Source: Paracoccaceae bacterium (GTDB taxonomy: Bacteria > Pseudomonadota > Alphaproteobacteria > Rhodobacterales > Rhodobacteraceae). Taken from it: a DNA stretch of 64,000 nt. Numbering within the stretch: position 1 is the first letter of the stretch; each line of letters begins with the position of its first letter. A model generated the notes under the pieces. The model saw only the letters and a program-made list of their open reading frames with translations. It ran no database searches and was not told the origin of the DNA. The stretch is taken from contig CP075370.1 of NCBI GenBank assembly GCA_019454225.1, forward strand, positions 1,478,001 to 1,542,000, given 5' to 3'. Positions 51,217-60,288 of this stretch are shown in pieces. Both the position numbers and the translations under genes were made by a program.

Positions 51217-52782
51217 ATGGACGCGATGGTGCATGATGAGGCGGGGCGGCCGGGTTCGGCCGCCCCCTTTGCCATCGAACTGAAAGGCATTTCCAAGTCC
51301 TTCGGGCCGGTGCAGGCGAACAAGGACATCTCGATCCAGGTCCGGCGCGGCACCATTCACGGCATCATCGGCGAGAACGGCGCGGGCAAGTCGACGCTGA
51401 TGAGCATCCTCTACGGGTTCTACCGGGCCGACAGCGGCGAGATCCTGATCGGCGGCAAGGTCACGGCCATTCCCGACAGCCAGAGCGCCATCCGCGCGGG
51501 CATCGGCATGGTGTTCCAGCATTTCAAGCTGGTGCAGAATTTCACCGTGCTGGAGAACATCATCCTGGGTGCCGAGGAGGGCGGCATCCTGGCGCCGTCG
51601 CTGGCCAAGGCGCGCCGCGTGCTGGCCGACCTGGCGCGCGAGTATGAACTGGACGTGGACCCGGACGCGCGGATCGAGGATCTGTCGGTCGGCCACCAGC
51701 AGCGCGTCGAGATCCTGAAGGCGCTGTACCGGCAGGCGGACATCCTGATCCTGGACGAGCCGACCGGGGTGCTGACCCCGGCCGAGGCGGACCATCTGTT
51801 CCGCATCCTGAACGGGCTGAAGGACCAGGGAAAGACGATCATCCTGATCACCCACAAGCTGCGCGAGATCATGGGGATCACCGACGCCGTGAGCGTGATG
51901 CGGCGCGGGCAGATGGTGGCGACGGTGGAGACCGCCGCGACCAGCTCCGAGGAGCTGGCGGAACTGATGGTCGGGCGCAAGGTGCTGCTGCGGGTGGACA
52001 AGATGCCCGCGACCCCGGGCCGAACCGTGCTGGAGGTCGAGGGCCTGCGGGTGCGCGACATGCAGGGGGTCGAGCGGCTGAAGGGCGTGTCGCTGCAGGT
52101 GCGGGCGGGCGAGATCCTGGGCATCGCCGGGGTGGCGGGCAACGGGCAGACCGAGTTGCTGGAGGTGCTGGGCGGGATCGCGCAGGGCACCGGAAGCGTG
52201 AAGCTGAACGGGCAGGCGCTGGATCTGACGGGCAAGGCCTCGGACGGGCAGAGCCGCCGCGCGCAGGGCATCGCACATGTGCCCGAGGACCGGCAGGTGC
52301 TGGGCCTGATCATGGATTTTGCCGCATGGGAGAACGTGGGCTTCGGCTATCACCACGCGCCGGAATACCAGAAATCGGCCCTGTTCATGGACAATGCCGC
52401 GCTGTTCGCGGATTGCGAGCGCAAGATGGAACGGTTCGACGTGCGCCCCCCGATCCCGGCGCTGGCCGCCAAGAGCTTCAGCGGCGGCAACCAGCAGAAG
52501 ATCGTCGTGGCCCGCGAGATCGAGCGCAACCCCGACCTGCTGCTGGTGGGGCAGCCGACGCGGGGCGTGGACATCGGCGCCATCGAGTTCATCCACAAGC
52601 AGATCGTGGCGCTGCGCGACGCGGGCAAGGCGATCCTGCTGGTCAGCGTGGAGTTGGACGAGATCATGAGCCTGTCGGACCGGATCGCGGTGATGTTCGA
52701 CGGCCGCATCATGGGCTTCCGCGAACCCGCCGCGACCAACGAGCGCGAACTGGGGCTGCTCATGGCGGGGGTGGGGGAATGA
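51217..52782 (+). CDS. ABC transporter ATP-binding protein, two ATPase domains (nucleoside import)
   Basis: A 521-residue double ATPase. The first domain has Walker A GENGAGKST near residue 48, signature LSVGHQQRVEIL and Walker B DILILDEPTGVLTP; the second has a degenerate Walker A (GVAGNGQTELLEVLG) with FSGGNQQKIVVAREI, typical of the BMP-linked ATPase (YufO-like). It powers the two permeases encoded downstream. Starts directly after the binding-protein stop. Confidence 0.93.
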   Translation: MDAMVHDEAGRPGSAAPFAIELKGISKSFGPVQANKDISIQVRRGTIHGIIGENGAGKSTLMSILYGFYRADSGEILIGGKVTAIPDSQSAIRAGIGMVFQHFKLVQNFTVLENIILGAEEGGILAPSLAKARRVLADLAREYELDVDPDARIEDLSVGHQQRVEILKALYRQADILILDEPTGVLTPAEADHLFRILNGLKDQGKTIILITHKLREIMGITDAVSVMRRGQMVATVETAATSSEELAELMVGRKVLLRVDKMPATPGRTVLEVEGLRVRDMQGVERLKGVSLQVRAGEILGIAGVAGNGQTELLEVLGGIAQGTGSVKLNGQALDLTGKASDGQSRRAQGIAHVPEDRQVLGLIMDFAAWENVGFGYHHAPEYQKSALFMDNAALFADCERKMERFDVRPPIPALAAKSFSGGNQQKIVVAREIERNPDLLLVGQPTRGVDIGAIEFIHKQIVALRDAGKAILLVSVELDEIMSLSDRIAVMFDGRIMGFREPAATNERELGLLMAGVGE

Positions 52783-52814
52783 ACCGGGCGCATCGGCCTG
52801 CCGGACAGCCCCCC

Positions 52815-52895
52815 CTTCCCCTCCCTCCCTCGCAAGGGGGGAGGGAGACGCCCGCGCGATCGGCGCTGCGCCTTCCCTCCGCCTTGTGCGGAGGG
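52815..52895. repeat. Intra-operon hairpin element between ATPase and permease genes
   Basis: About 160 bases separate the ATPase and the first permease, unlike the other tight junctions. They contain two hairpins: TCCCTCCC against GGGAGGGA around 52,820-52,846, and a perfect CCCTCCGC / GCGGAGGG at 52,875-52,895. It resembles a mobile GC-rich palindromic element or an mRNA processing site. Confidence 0.6.
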
Positions 52896-52942
52896 GATGG
52901 GGGTGGGGGGCGACGCCCGGCAGGCTTCGGGGGGGGGCGCTG

Positions 52943-54037
52943 ATGGACCGCATGCCGAAATGGGCCGACGTGCTGCTGGTGCCCGCCATCTCGCTCGTCC
53001 TGGCCTTTGCCATCTCCTCCGTCGTCATCCTGCTGATCGGGGAAAACCCCTGGGCCGCGATGAAGCTGATGGTGACGGGCGCGCTGGGCTCGACCTATGG
53101 CTGGGGCTACACGCTGTATTACGCCACGAACTTCATGTTCACCGGCCTTGCGGTGTCGGTGGCCTTCCATGCCGGGCTGTTCAACATCGGGGGCGAGGGG
53201 CAGGCGACCCTGGGCGGCCTGGGCGTGGCGCTGGTCTGCCTGTTCCTGCCCTGGCCGCACTGGAGCCTTGCGCTGGCCGCGGCGGTGCTGGCGGCGGCGA
53301 TGTTCGGCGCGCTCTGGGCCGCGGTGCCGGCCTGGCTGCAGGCGAAACGCGGCAGCCACATCGTGATCACCACCATCATGTTCAACTTCATCGCCGCGGC
53401 GCTGCTGAACTATGTCCTGGTGAACCTCCTGCGCCCCGTGGGCAGCATGGACCCGGCCTCGGCCCGGTTCGCGCCCGAGATGCGGCTGCCCCGCCTGGGC
53501 GAGATCGTCAACGGGCTGGGCCTGCCCTTTGCCAAGGGCACGCCCGCCAACGTCACCTTCCTGATCGCGGTGGCGGCCTGTTTCGCGGTCTGGCTGCTGA
53601 TCTGGCGCACCCGGCTCGGCTATCAGATCCGCGCCTTCGGCAAGTCGGAGAAGGCGGCGGTCTATGCCGGCATCAGCCCGGTGCGGATCACCATGTATGC
53701 GATGCTGATCTCGGGCGGGCTGGCGGGGCTGATGGCGACCAACCAGGTGATGGGCGAGGCGCAGCGGCTTCTGCTGAACAGCGTCGAGGGGGCGGGCTTC
53801 ATCGGCATCGCGGTGGCGCTGATGGGGCGGTCGCATCCCTTCGGGGTGTTCCTGGCCGCGATCCTGTTCGGGTTCCTGTACCAGGGCGGGGCGGAACTGG
53901 CGCTGTGGACCAAGATTCCGCGCGAACTGATCACGGTGATCCAGGCGCTGGTGATCCTGTTCACCGGCGCCCTGGACAACATGGTGCGCCGCCCGGTCGA
54001 GAGCCTGTTCCTGATCGCCCGCAAGGGGGCGCGGTGA
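52943..54037 (+). CDS. Nucleoside ABC transporter permease 1
   Basis: A 364-residue membrane protein of the BPD_transp_2 family, with VISLVLAFAISSVVILLIGE-type helices, FMFTGLAVSVAFHAGLFNIG and GEGQATLGG in the EAA-like loop, and IRAFGKSEKAAVYAGI. It pairs with permease 2 to form the channel. ATG 52,943 follows the hairpin element; the frame is open further upstream but lies over it. The stop overlaps permease 2 by one base. Confidence 0.88.
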   Translation: MDRMPKWADVLLVPAISLVLAFAISSVVILLIGENPWAAMKLMVTGALGSTYGWGYTLYYATNFMFTGLAVSVAFHAGLFNIGGEGQATLGGLGVALVCLFLPWPHWSLALAAAVLAAAMFGALWAAVPAWLQAKRGSHIVITTIMFNFIAAALLNYVLVNLLRPVGSMDPASARFAPEMRLPRLGEIVNGLGLPFAKGTPANVTFLIAVAACFAVWLLIWRTRLGYQIRAFGKSEKAAVYAGISPVRITMYAMLISGGLAGLMATNQVMGEAQRLLLNSVEGAGFIGIAVALMGRSHPFGVFLAAILFGFLYQGGAELALWTKIPRELITVIQALVILFTGALDNMVRRPVESLFLIARKGAR

Positions 54038-55002
54038 TGGATTTCGCGACGCTGATACAGATACTCGACTCGACCGTGCGGCTGGCCACGCCGCTGCTGT
54101 TCGCCTGCCTCGCGGGGCTGTTCTCGGAGCGCGCGGGCGTGTTCGACATCGGGCTCGAGGGCAAGATGCTGATCGCAGCCTTCGCCTCGGGTGCGGTGGC
54201 GGCGGTGACGGGGTCGGTCTGGCTGGGCCTCTGCGCGGGGATGCTGGGATCGCTGATGCTGGCCGCGGTGCACGGGCTGGCGTCGATTACCTTCCGCGGC
54301 AACCAGCTTATTTCGGGCGTGGCGATCAACTTCCTGGCCAGCGGGATCACCGTGCTCCTGGCGCAGAGCTGGTTCGGCCAGGGCGGCCGCACGCCGCCGC
54401 TGGCGGGCGCGGCGCGGTTCCAGCCGGTGAACCTGCCCTTTGCCGGCCAGGTGGCGGATGTGCCGGTGATCGGACCGGTCTACGCCGAACTGATCTCGGG
54501 CCACACGATCCTCGTCTATGTGGCGGCCGCCTGCGTGCCGCTGACCTGGTGGCTGCTGTTCCGCACGCGCTTCGGGCTGCGGCTGCGGGCGGTGGGCGAG
54601 AACCCGGCGGCGGTCGATACCGCGGGCGTCAGCGTGATCGGCATCCGCTTTGCCGCGGTGGCGATCTGCGGCCTGCTCTGCGGCCTTGCGGGTGCCTACC
54701 TGGCCACGGGCCTCGCGGCGGGCTTCGGCAAGGAAATGACGGCCGGGCGCGGCTTCATCGCGCTGGCGGCGCTGATCTTTGCCAAGTGGCGGCCCTGGCA
54801 CGCGCTGGGCGCCTGCCTGCTGTTCGGACTCCTGGAGGCAGTGGGCAACCGCTACCAGAACATCGACCTCGGTTTCGCGGTGCTGCCGGTCCAGTTCATG
54901 CAGGCGCTGCCCTACATCCTGACGGTGGTGATCCTCGCGGGCTTTGTGGGCAAGGCGATTCCGCCGCGCGCGGGCGGCGAACCCTATGTGAAGGAAAGGT
55001 AG
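54037..55002 (+). CDS. Nucleoside ABC transporter permease 2
   Basis: A 321-residue membrane protein of the same family, with LFSERAGVFDIGLEGKMLIA, FRGNQLISGVAINFLASGI and LRLRAVGENPAAVDTAGVSV. Together with permease 1, the double ATPase and the BMP protein it forms a purine nucleoside importer. The 177-base gap after it carries an inverted-repeat element and no gene. Confidence 0.9.
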   Translation: MDFATLIQILDSTVRLATPLLFACLAGLFSERAGVFDIGLEGKMLIAAFASGAVAAVTGSVWLGLCAGMLGSLMLAAVHGLASITFRGNQLISGVAINFLASGITVLLAQSWFGQGGRTPPLAGAARFQPVNLPFAGQVADVPVIGPVYAELISGHTILVYVAAACVPLTWWLLFRTRFGLRLRAVGENPAAVDTAGVSVIGIRFAAVAICGLLCGLAGAYLATGLAAGFGKEMTAGRGFIALAALIFAKWRPWHALGACLLFGLLEAVGNRYQNIDLGFAVLPVQFMQALPYILTVVILAGFVGKAIPPRAGGEPYVKER

Positions 55003-55037
55003 GGGGCGCTGCCCCCTCGGGCCCGTGCCGGGCCCTT

Positions 55038-55113
55038 CCCCCGGGGTATTTCGGCGAAGAAGAGCGACAATTCGACTTAAATTGTTCTCTTCTTTGAAAA
55101 AATACCCTCGGGG
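55038..55113. repeat. Inverted GGGTATTT...AAGAAGAG element after the permease
   Basis: CCCCCGGGGTATTTCGGCGA at the left and a matching inverted arm ending AATACCCTCGGGGG at the right enclose about 25 AT-rich bases. The arms resemble those at 39,973-40,160. It can form a long stem and may act as terminator or be a dispersed genomic repeat. It separates permease 2 from the phosphorylase gene. Confidence 0.7.
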
Positions 55114-55179
55114 GGGTGAGCCCCGCAGGGGCGAGGGGGGCGGAAGGCCCCCCTGCGACGGACGAACGGGGGCGGGACG

Positions 55180-55977
55180 ATGACGGCAGAGGCATTGGCG
55201 GATCTGATCCGGGCGCGCGCGGGCGATGCGCCTCCGCGGCTTGGCCTGGTGCTGGGGTCCGGGCTGGGGCATCTGGCGGGGGCGGTGTCGGGCCGGGCGA
55301 TCCCCTATGCGGACCTGGCGGGCTTTCCGCATGCGGGTGTCAGCGGGCACAACCCGCATCTGGTGATCGGCGATCTGGAAGGGGTGCGGGTCGCGGTGTT
55401 CGGGGGCCGCGCGCATTACTACGAGCGGGGCAATCCGGCCGAGATGCGCCTGCCGCTCGCGGTGCTCAAGGCGTTGGGCGCCGAGGGCGTGATCCTGACC
55501 AATGCGGCCGGATCGCTGCGCCCCGACATCCGCACCGGTGACCTGATGCTGCTGTCCGACCACATCAATTTCTCGGGCCTGAACCCGCTGATCGGCGAGC
55601 CGTCGGATGCGCGCTTCGTGCCGATGGGGGATGCCCACGATCCCGGCTATCGCGCGGCCCTGCGGGCGGCCGCGGCGGCCGAGGGGGTGGCGCTGCCCGA
55701 GGGGGTCTATGCCTGGTATTCCGGGCCTTCCTTCGAGACGCCGGCCGAGATCCGGGCGATCCGTGCGCTGGGCGCGGATGCGGTGGGGATGTCGACGGTT
55801 CCCGAAGTGATCCTGGCGCGGTTCCTGGGCCTGCGGGCGGCGGCGGTATCGACCATCACCAACATGGCGGCGGGGCTGTCGGACGAGAAGATCAGCCATG
55901 AGCACACCAAGGCCATGGCGCCGCTGGGTGCGGCCAAGCTGGAACGTGTCCTGCGCGCCATGCTGCGCGCGATGTGA
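55180..55977 (+). CDS. Purine nucleoside phosphorylase
   Basis: A 265-residue trimeric-type phosphorylase with LGLVLGSGLGHLAGAVSG, GGRAHYYERGNPAEMRLPL, LTNAAGSLRPDIRTGDL and GMSTVPEVILARFLGLRAAAV. It cleaves purine nucleosides with phosphate to base and pentose 1-phosphate. Its place right after the importer shows uptake and salvage as one pathway. It is followed by a permease of unrelated type. Confidence 0.9.
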   Translation: MTAEALADLIRARAGDAPPRLGLVLGSGLGHLAGAVSGRAIPYADLAGFPHAGVSGHNPHLVIGDLEGVRVAVFGGRAHYYERGNPAEMRLPLAVLKALGAEGVILTNAAGSLRPDIRTGDLMLLSDHINFSGLNPLIGEPSDARFVPMGDAHDPGYRAALRAAAAAEGVALPEGVYAWYSGPSFETPAEIRAIRALGADAVGMSTVPEVILARFLGLRAAAVSTITNMAAGLSDEKISHEHTKAMAPLGAAKLERVLRAMLRAM

Positions 55978-56058
55978 TCGCCGCGCGGTCATCGCGCTTT
56001 GACACCGGGCGGGGGCTGGGCGACGGTGGGGTTCCACCCGCCGGGACACGCCCGCCCG

Positions 56059-56979
56059 ATGCAGATCTATCTTCCCATTGCCGAACTGTCGGTCAACGCG
56101 CTGGTCCTTCTGGGCCTGGGCGGGCTGGTGGGCCTGCTGTCGGGGATGTTCGGGGTGGGCGGCGGGTTCCTGATCACGCCGCTCCTGTTCTTTCTGGGCA
56201 TCCCGCCCGCGGTCGCGGTGGCGACCGGGGCGAACCAGGTGGTCGCCTCGTCGGTGTCCGGCGTGCTGGCGCAACTGCGGCGCAAGGCCGTCGATTTCCG
56301 GATGGGGCTGGTCCTGCTGGGCGGGGGGGTGATCGGATCGGCGGGGGGCATCTGGGTGTTCGCGGCGCTGGCGCGGGCCGGGCAGGTCGATGTCTTCGTG
56401 CAGCTTTGCTATGTGATCTTCCTCGGCGGCATGGGCGCGATGATGCTGCAGGAGAGCCTGGCCACGCTGCGCCGGTCGCGCCGGCCCGGCGCGCCGGTGC
56501 GCCGGGCGCATGTGCATACCTGGGTGCATGGCCTGCCGTTCAAGATGCGGTTCCGCGCGTCGGGCCTCTATATCTCGGTGCTGCCACCCCTGGCGGTGGG
56601 GGCGATGGTCGGGTTCCTGGCGGCGATCATGGGGGTGGGTGGCGGGTTCATCATGGTGCCCGCGATGATCTACCTGCTGGGAATGCCGACCAAGGTGGTG
56701 GTGGGCACCTCGCTGTTCCAGATCATCTTTGTCACCGCCTTCACCACGGTGATGCATGCGGTGACCAGCCAGACGGTCGACATGGTGCTGGCGCTGCTGC
56801 TGATCCTGGGCGGGGTCGTCGGCGCGCAGGTGGGCGCGCGCATCGGCCTGATGCTGCGGGCCGAGCAGTTGCGCATCCTGCTGGCGCTCCTGGTGCTCGG
56901 GGTCTGTCTGCGGGTTGCGCTGGATCTGCTGCTGACACCGGACGAGCTGTATTCGCTGGCGCCGGGGGTGATGCCATGA
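56059..56979 (+). CDS. TauE/SafE (TSUP) family permease
   Basis: A 306-residue membrane protein with eight hydrophobic segments in two repeats, each with the family Gly motif (SGMFGVGGGFLITPLLF; AIMGVGGGFIMVPAMIYL). TSUP proteins export sulfite, sulfoacetate or organic anions. ATG 56,059 is chosen at the first helix. It overlaps the next gene by four bases; the two are usually paired in alphaproteobacteria. Confidence 0.9.
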   Translation: MQIYLPIAELSVNALVLLGLGGLVGLLSGMFGVGGGFLITPLLFFLGIPPAVAVATGANQVVASSVSGVLAQLRRKAVDFRMGLVLLGGGVIGSAGGIWVFAALARAGQVDVFVQLCYVIFLGGMGAMMLQESLATLRRSRRPGAPVRRAHVHTWVHGLPFKMRFRASGLYISVLPPLAVGAMVGFLAAIMGVGGGFIMVPAMIYLLGMPTKVVVGTSLFQIIFVTAFTTVMHAVTSQTVDMVLALLLILGGVVGAQVGARIGLMLRAEQLRILLALLVLGVCLRVALDLLLTPDELYSLAPGVMP

Positions 56980-57728
56980 GGTGGCTGGCACTGCTGCTGC
57001 TGCTTGCCTGCCCGGCGCGGGCCGAGACCATCGTTGCGGGGCTGAGCCAGACCAGCGTGGCGATCACCGCCGATTTCACCGGCGAGGAGATCCTCGTCTA
57101 CGGTGCGGTCAAGCGCGAGGCCCCGGCGCCCGACGGTCCGCCGCTGCATGTCATCGTGACGGCCGAGGGTCCGCAGGGGCAGGTCGTGGTGCGCAAGAAG
57201 GAACGCCGCTTCGGGATCTGGATGAACGGCGATGCGGTGCGGGTGGACCGCGCCCCCGCCTTCTACGCGGTGGCGGCGACCGGGCCCCTGGGCGCGATCC
57301 TGAGCGAGACCGAGAACCTGCGCCACCGCATCACCATTCCCCGCGCGATCCGGGCGGTGGGGATATCGTCGGAGGCGCGGGATGCCCCGGCCTTTGTCGA
57401 TGCGCTGATCCGCATCCGCGAGGTGGAGGGGCGCTATGCGCTGGACGAGGCGGGGGTGAGCCTGGCGGAGGAAACGCTGTTCCGGGCGGATGTCATGCTG
57501 CCGTCGAACCTGACCGAGGGGGATTACCGGGTCCGCCTGTTCCTGCTGCGGGGCGGCCGGGTGGTCGACTGGCAGGAACAGGTGATCCCGGTGGCCAAGG
57601 CCGGGCTGGAGCGCTGGATCTTCAACCTGTCGCGCGAGCAGCCGCTGCTTTACGGCCTGCTGTCCCTGTTGCTTGCGGCGGGTGCCGGCTGGGGGGCGAG
57701 CGCGGCGTTCCGTCTGGTCCGGTCCTAG
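56976..57728 (+). CDS. TIGR02186 family protein
   Basis: A 250-residue exported, membrane-anchored protein with a signal peptide (MRWLALLLLLACPARA) and one C-terminal helix (GLLSLLLAAGAGWGASAAF). The middle has VAITADFTGEEILVYGAVKR, RFGIWMNGDAVRVDRAPAFY and EGDYRVRLFLLRGG, typical of this alphaproteobacterial family next to TSUP permeases. Function is unknown; it probably assists the permease at the periplasmic face. Confidence 0.85.
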   Translation: MRWLALLLLLACPARAETIVAGLSQTSVAITADFTGEEILVYGAVKREAPAPDGPPLHVIVTAEGPQGQVVVRKKERRFGIWMNGDAVRVDRAPAFYAVAATGPLGAILSETENLRHRITIPRAIRAVGISSEARDAPAFVDALIRIREVEGRYALDEAGVSLAEETLFRADVMLPSNLTEGDYRVRLFLLRGGRVVDWQEQVIPVAKAGLERWIFNLSREQPLLYGLLSLLLAAGAGWGASAAFRLVRS

Positions 57729-57739
57729 TGCGGGCGGGT

Positions 57740-58222
57740 TCACCCGGCCTCGGCCAGAAGGGCGCGCAGGTCGAGCGGGGCATTCACCATGGCAAGGCGA
57801 CCGGAGGGATCACGCGGCCATTCGGCCTCGGGGCGGTCGCGGTAGAGTTCGACGCCGTTGTCGTCGGGGTCTCGCAGGTAGATCGCCTCGCTGACGCCAT
57901 GGTCCGCCGCGCCGTCGATGGGGATGCGGGCCTCGACCACCCGCTTCAGCGCGGCGCCGAGGCTGGCGCGGTCCGGGAACAGGAAGGCGGTGTGGTAGAG
58001 TCCGGTGTGGCCGGGCGGCGGCGGTGTGGCGCCTGCCGACTCCCAGGTGTTCAGGCCGATGTGGTGATGATAGCCGCCCGCCGACAGGAAGGCGGCCTGG
58101 CGGCCGTAATGCTGCTGCACCTCGAACCCCAGGACGCCGGAGTAGAAGGCGATGGCGCGGTCGAGATCGGACACCTTCAGGTGGACATGGCCGACGCGGG
58201 TGGCGGGGGGCAGGATGGGCAT
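57740..58222 (-). CDS. VOC family (glyoxalase/extradiol dioxygenase-like) protein
   Basis: A 160-residue protein of the vicinal-oxygen-chelate superfamily, with TRVGHVHLKVSDLDRAIAFY at the start, AAFLSAGGYHHHIGLNTW and IYLRDPDDNGVELYRDRP near the end: metal-binding His and Glu in the expected places. It may be a glyoxalase- or dioxygenase-type enzyme; substrate unknown. It ends 11 bases from the convergent TIGR02186 gene. Confidence 0.85.
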   Translation of the reverse strand: MPILPPATRVGHVHLKVSDLDRAIAFYSGVLGFEVQQHYGRQAAFLSAGGYHHHIGLNTWESAGATPPPPGHTGLYHTAFLFPDRASLGAALKRVVEARIPIDGAADHGVSEAIYLRDPDDNGVELYRDRPEAEWPRDPSGRLAMVNAPLDLRALLAEAG

Positions 58223-58322
58223 GACAAGCTCCGGCTACGGGGATTGCACCAATCTAGCGGCTGTGGAGGCGCTGACATAGGGCGCCGGCTGCACAGCGAT
58301 GGTGCGCGGGCGACCGGAAAAG

Positions 58323-58347
58323 GCGCCCCCGGACGAACCGGGGGCGC
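58323..58347 (-). terminator. Rho-independent terminator for the DUF1287 gene
   Basis: A perfect 10-bp stem GCGCCCCCGG / CCGGGGGCGC with a 5-base loop lies 150 bases beyond the end of the minus-strand gene at 58,498. On the minus strand it is followed by TTTTCC. The rest of the 275-base gap is without recognisable features. Confidence 0.65.
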
Positions 58348-58497
58348 GAGGTTTCGGGCCAGAGCGGCGGTGCCGGGGAAGGCGGCGCCGCAAGGGGATG
58401 GGACAGGGCTGACCCGAGTCGGGCGGTGGGGACCGCCATCGCCACCCTAGCGGCGGTGTTGAATCGATCACGTGACAATGGCTGTCATGCAGCCGGT

Positions 58498-59109
58498 TCA
58501 GGGGCGGCCCAGCCGGGCCAGCCGTTCGGTCGCGGCGCCATCGAGGCGGAAGCGCCCGGTATGCGGCCAGGCGAAGAGCAGGTCTTCCTCGGCCGCGCCC
58601 CGCCCGACGTTGTGCAGGATCATCGGCGCGCCCGAGGGCCCGGTCCGGTCGGACACGATGGCGACATGCGGCAGGTTGCCCGGCAGCATCACCGCGACGA
58701 TGTCGCCGGGCAGGAAATCGGCGGGCCGCGACGAAGGCGGCAGGCCGGCGCCGACACGATCGAACAGCGTGGCAAGGTTGCCGACGCGGCGGTGGTCGAT
58801 GTTGCGGTCGGGGCGTGCCAGGCCCCAGGTGCGGGGATAGGCAGCGAAAGCGGCCTTCATGTCGCGGTTCACGGCCAGTTGAAGGTCGATCCCCGCCGCG
58901 TCGCGGAAGGCGCGGATCAGAACGTCGGTGCAGACCCCGCGCGACCGGTCGATGTCGCCACCCGGAAAATCGAGCCGGACATAGGCAGGGTCATAGGTGA
59001 CGGTCACGCCGACCTGCGACCGCGCCGCGTCGACCAGTGCGGCCGGTGGGTCGGCCCGGGCAGGAAGCGCGGATGCCAGGACAATGCCAAGGAAGGTGCG
59101 GCGGAGCAT
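58498..59109 (-). CDS. DUF1287 family exported protein
   Basis: A 203-residue protein with a signal peptide (MLRRTFLGIVLASALPARA) and the DUF1287 pattern VTYDPAYVRLDFPGGDIDRS, GVCTDVLIRAFRDA with a conserved Cys, PRTWGLARPDRNIDHRRVGN and HVAIVSDRTG. The fold belongs to the NlpC/P60-like superfamily; Cys and His are placed as in amidases, but activity is not known. Divergent from mnmH with about 97 bases between starts. Confidence 0.85.
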   Translation of the reverse strand: MLRRTFLGIVLASALPARADPPAALVDAARSQVGVTVTYDPAYVRLDFPGGDIDRSRGVCTDVLIRAFRDAAGIDLQLAVNRDMKAAFAAYPRTWGLARPDRNIDHRRVGNLATLFDRVGAGLPPSSRPADFLPGDIVAVMLPGNLPHVAIVSDRTGPSGAPMILHNVGRGAAEEDLLFAWPHTGRFRLDGAATERLARLGRP

Positions 59110-59205
59110 GGCGGAAGAGTGCCCGTTCGGGCGCTGTCCGTCCAGACGGGCGGCAGCGCGTCGGCGGCCTCTGGCCTGTCGCGGGGCGGCGCGATACTGA
59201 GGCAC

Positions 59206-60288
59206 ATGGCCCTGACGATCACCCATCTGCTGCAGCCGCTGGATGCGGGGTTCGACGACATCATCGATGTGCGCGCGCCCGCCGAATTCGCCGATGACCA
59301 TCTGCCGGGGGCGATCAGCCTGCCGGTGCTGGACGACGCGGAGCGCGCGCGTGTCGGCACCATCTACAAGCAGGTGAGCCCCTTCACCGCGCGCAAGCTG
59401 GGTGCCGCCCTGGTGGCGCGGAACGCGGCGGCGCATCTGGAGGGTGTTCTGGCGGACCGGCCGGGGGGCTGGCGCCCGCTGGTCTACTGCTGGCGCGGCG
59501 GGCAGCGGTCGGGGTCGTTTGCCAGCATCCTGTCGGCGATCGGCTGGCGGGTCGAGACGGTGGCGGGCGGCTACAAGGCCTGGCGGCGGCTTGTGGTCGA
59601 GGCGCTGCACGGCGCGGCGGATCTGTCCCGGGTGGTCGTGGTCGACGGCGACACCGGCACCGGCAAGACGGCGCTGCTGGCGCGGCTGGCGGCACGGGGC
59701 GTGCAGGTGGTGGATCTGGAGGGCCTGGCGCGGCACCGCGGATCGGTTTTCGGCGGGCTGGAGGGGCCGCAGCCCACGCAGAAGCGGTTCGAGGGCGCGC
59801 TTGCCGTGGCGCTGGCCCGGCTTGATCCCGCGCGCCCGGTGGTGATTGAGGCGGAAAGCGCGATCCTGGGCGGGCTGCGTCTGCCGCCGATCGTGCTGCG
59901 GGCGCTGGCGCGGGCGCCCCGCATCGAACTGGCGGCACCGCGAGGGGCCCGCGCGGCCTGGCTGCTGACCGCCTATCCCGATCTGCTGGAGGATCGCGCG
60001 CGGCTTGTCGCGCTGATCGAGCGGCTGCGGCCGTGGCAGCCGCGCGAGGTGATCGCCGACTGGGCGGCGGCGGTGTCCGCAGGCGACTTGCCGCGGCTGG
60101 CAGAGGGGTTGATGGAACGGCACTACGACCCGCTTTATGCCCGGGCCCGGGCGCGCTTTGGCCCGCCCGTGGCGCGGGTGGAGATGCCCGCGATGGACGA
60201 GGGCGCGCTGGCGGCGGCGGCGGATCGGGTGGCGGCGCTGGTGGCGCAGGTCGGTGGCGGTGGAGCCGCTGTCACGGGCGCAGGGTGA
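59206..60288 (+). CDS. mnmH: tRNA 2-selenouridine synthase (MnmH/SelU)
   Basis: A 360-residue enzyme with an N-terminal rhodanese domain carrying Cys95 (YCWRGGQRSGSF) and a C-terminal P-loop domain with Walker A GDTGTGKT at 148-155. It replaces sulfur by selenium in 2-thiouridine at the wobble position of some tRNAs, through geranylation, using selenophosphate. Its donor synthase SelD is encoded by the convergent neighbour, which overlaps its last 17 bases. Confidence 0.92.
   Translation: MALTITHLLQPLDAGFDDIIDVRAPAEFADDHLPGAISLPVLDDAERARVGTIYKQVSPFTARKLGAALVARNAAAHLEGVLADRPGGWRPLVYCWRGGQRSGSFASILSAIGWRVETVAGGYKAWRRLVVEALHGAADLSRVVVVDGDTGTGKTALLARLAARGVQVVDLEGLARHRGSVFGGLEGPQPTQKRFEGALAVALARLDPARPVVIEAESAILGGLRLPPIVLRALARAPRIELAAPRGARAAWLLTAYPDLLEDRARLVALIERLRPWQPREVIADWAAAVSAGDLPRLAEGLMERHYDPLYARARARFGPPVARVEMPAMDEGALAAAADRVAALVAQVGGGGAAVTGAG

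Noticed and set aside
48814..53028. A 1,404-codon open frame on the minus strand
   Set aside because: It runs opposite to nfuA, tsaB, rimI and the ABC genes, all of which have clear families; composition is that of an antisense shadow.
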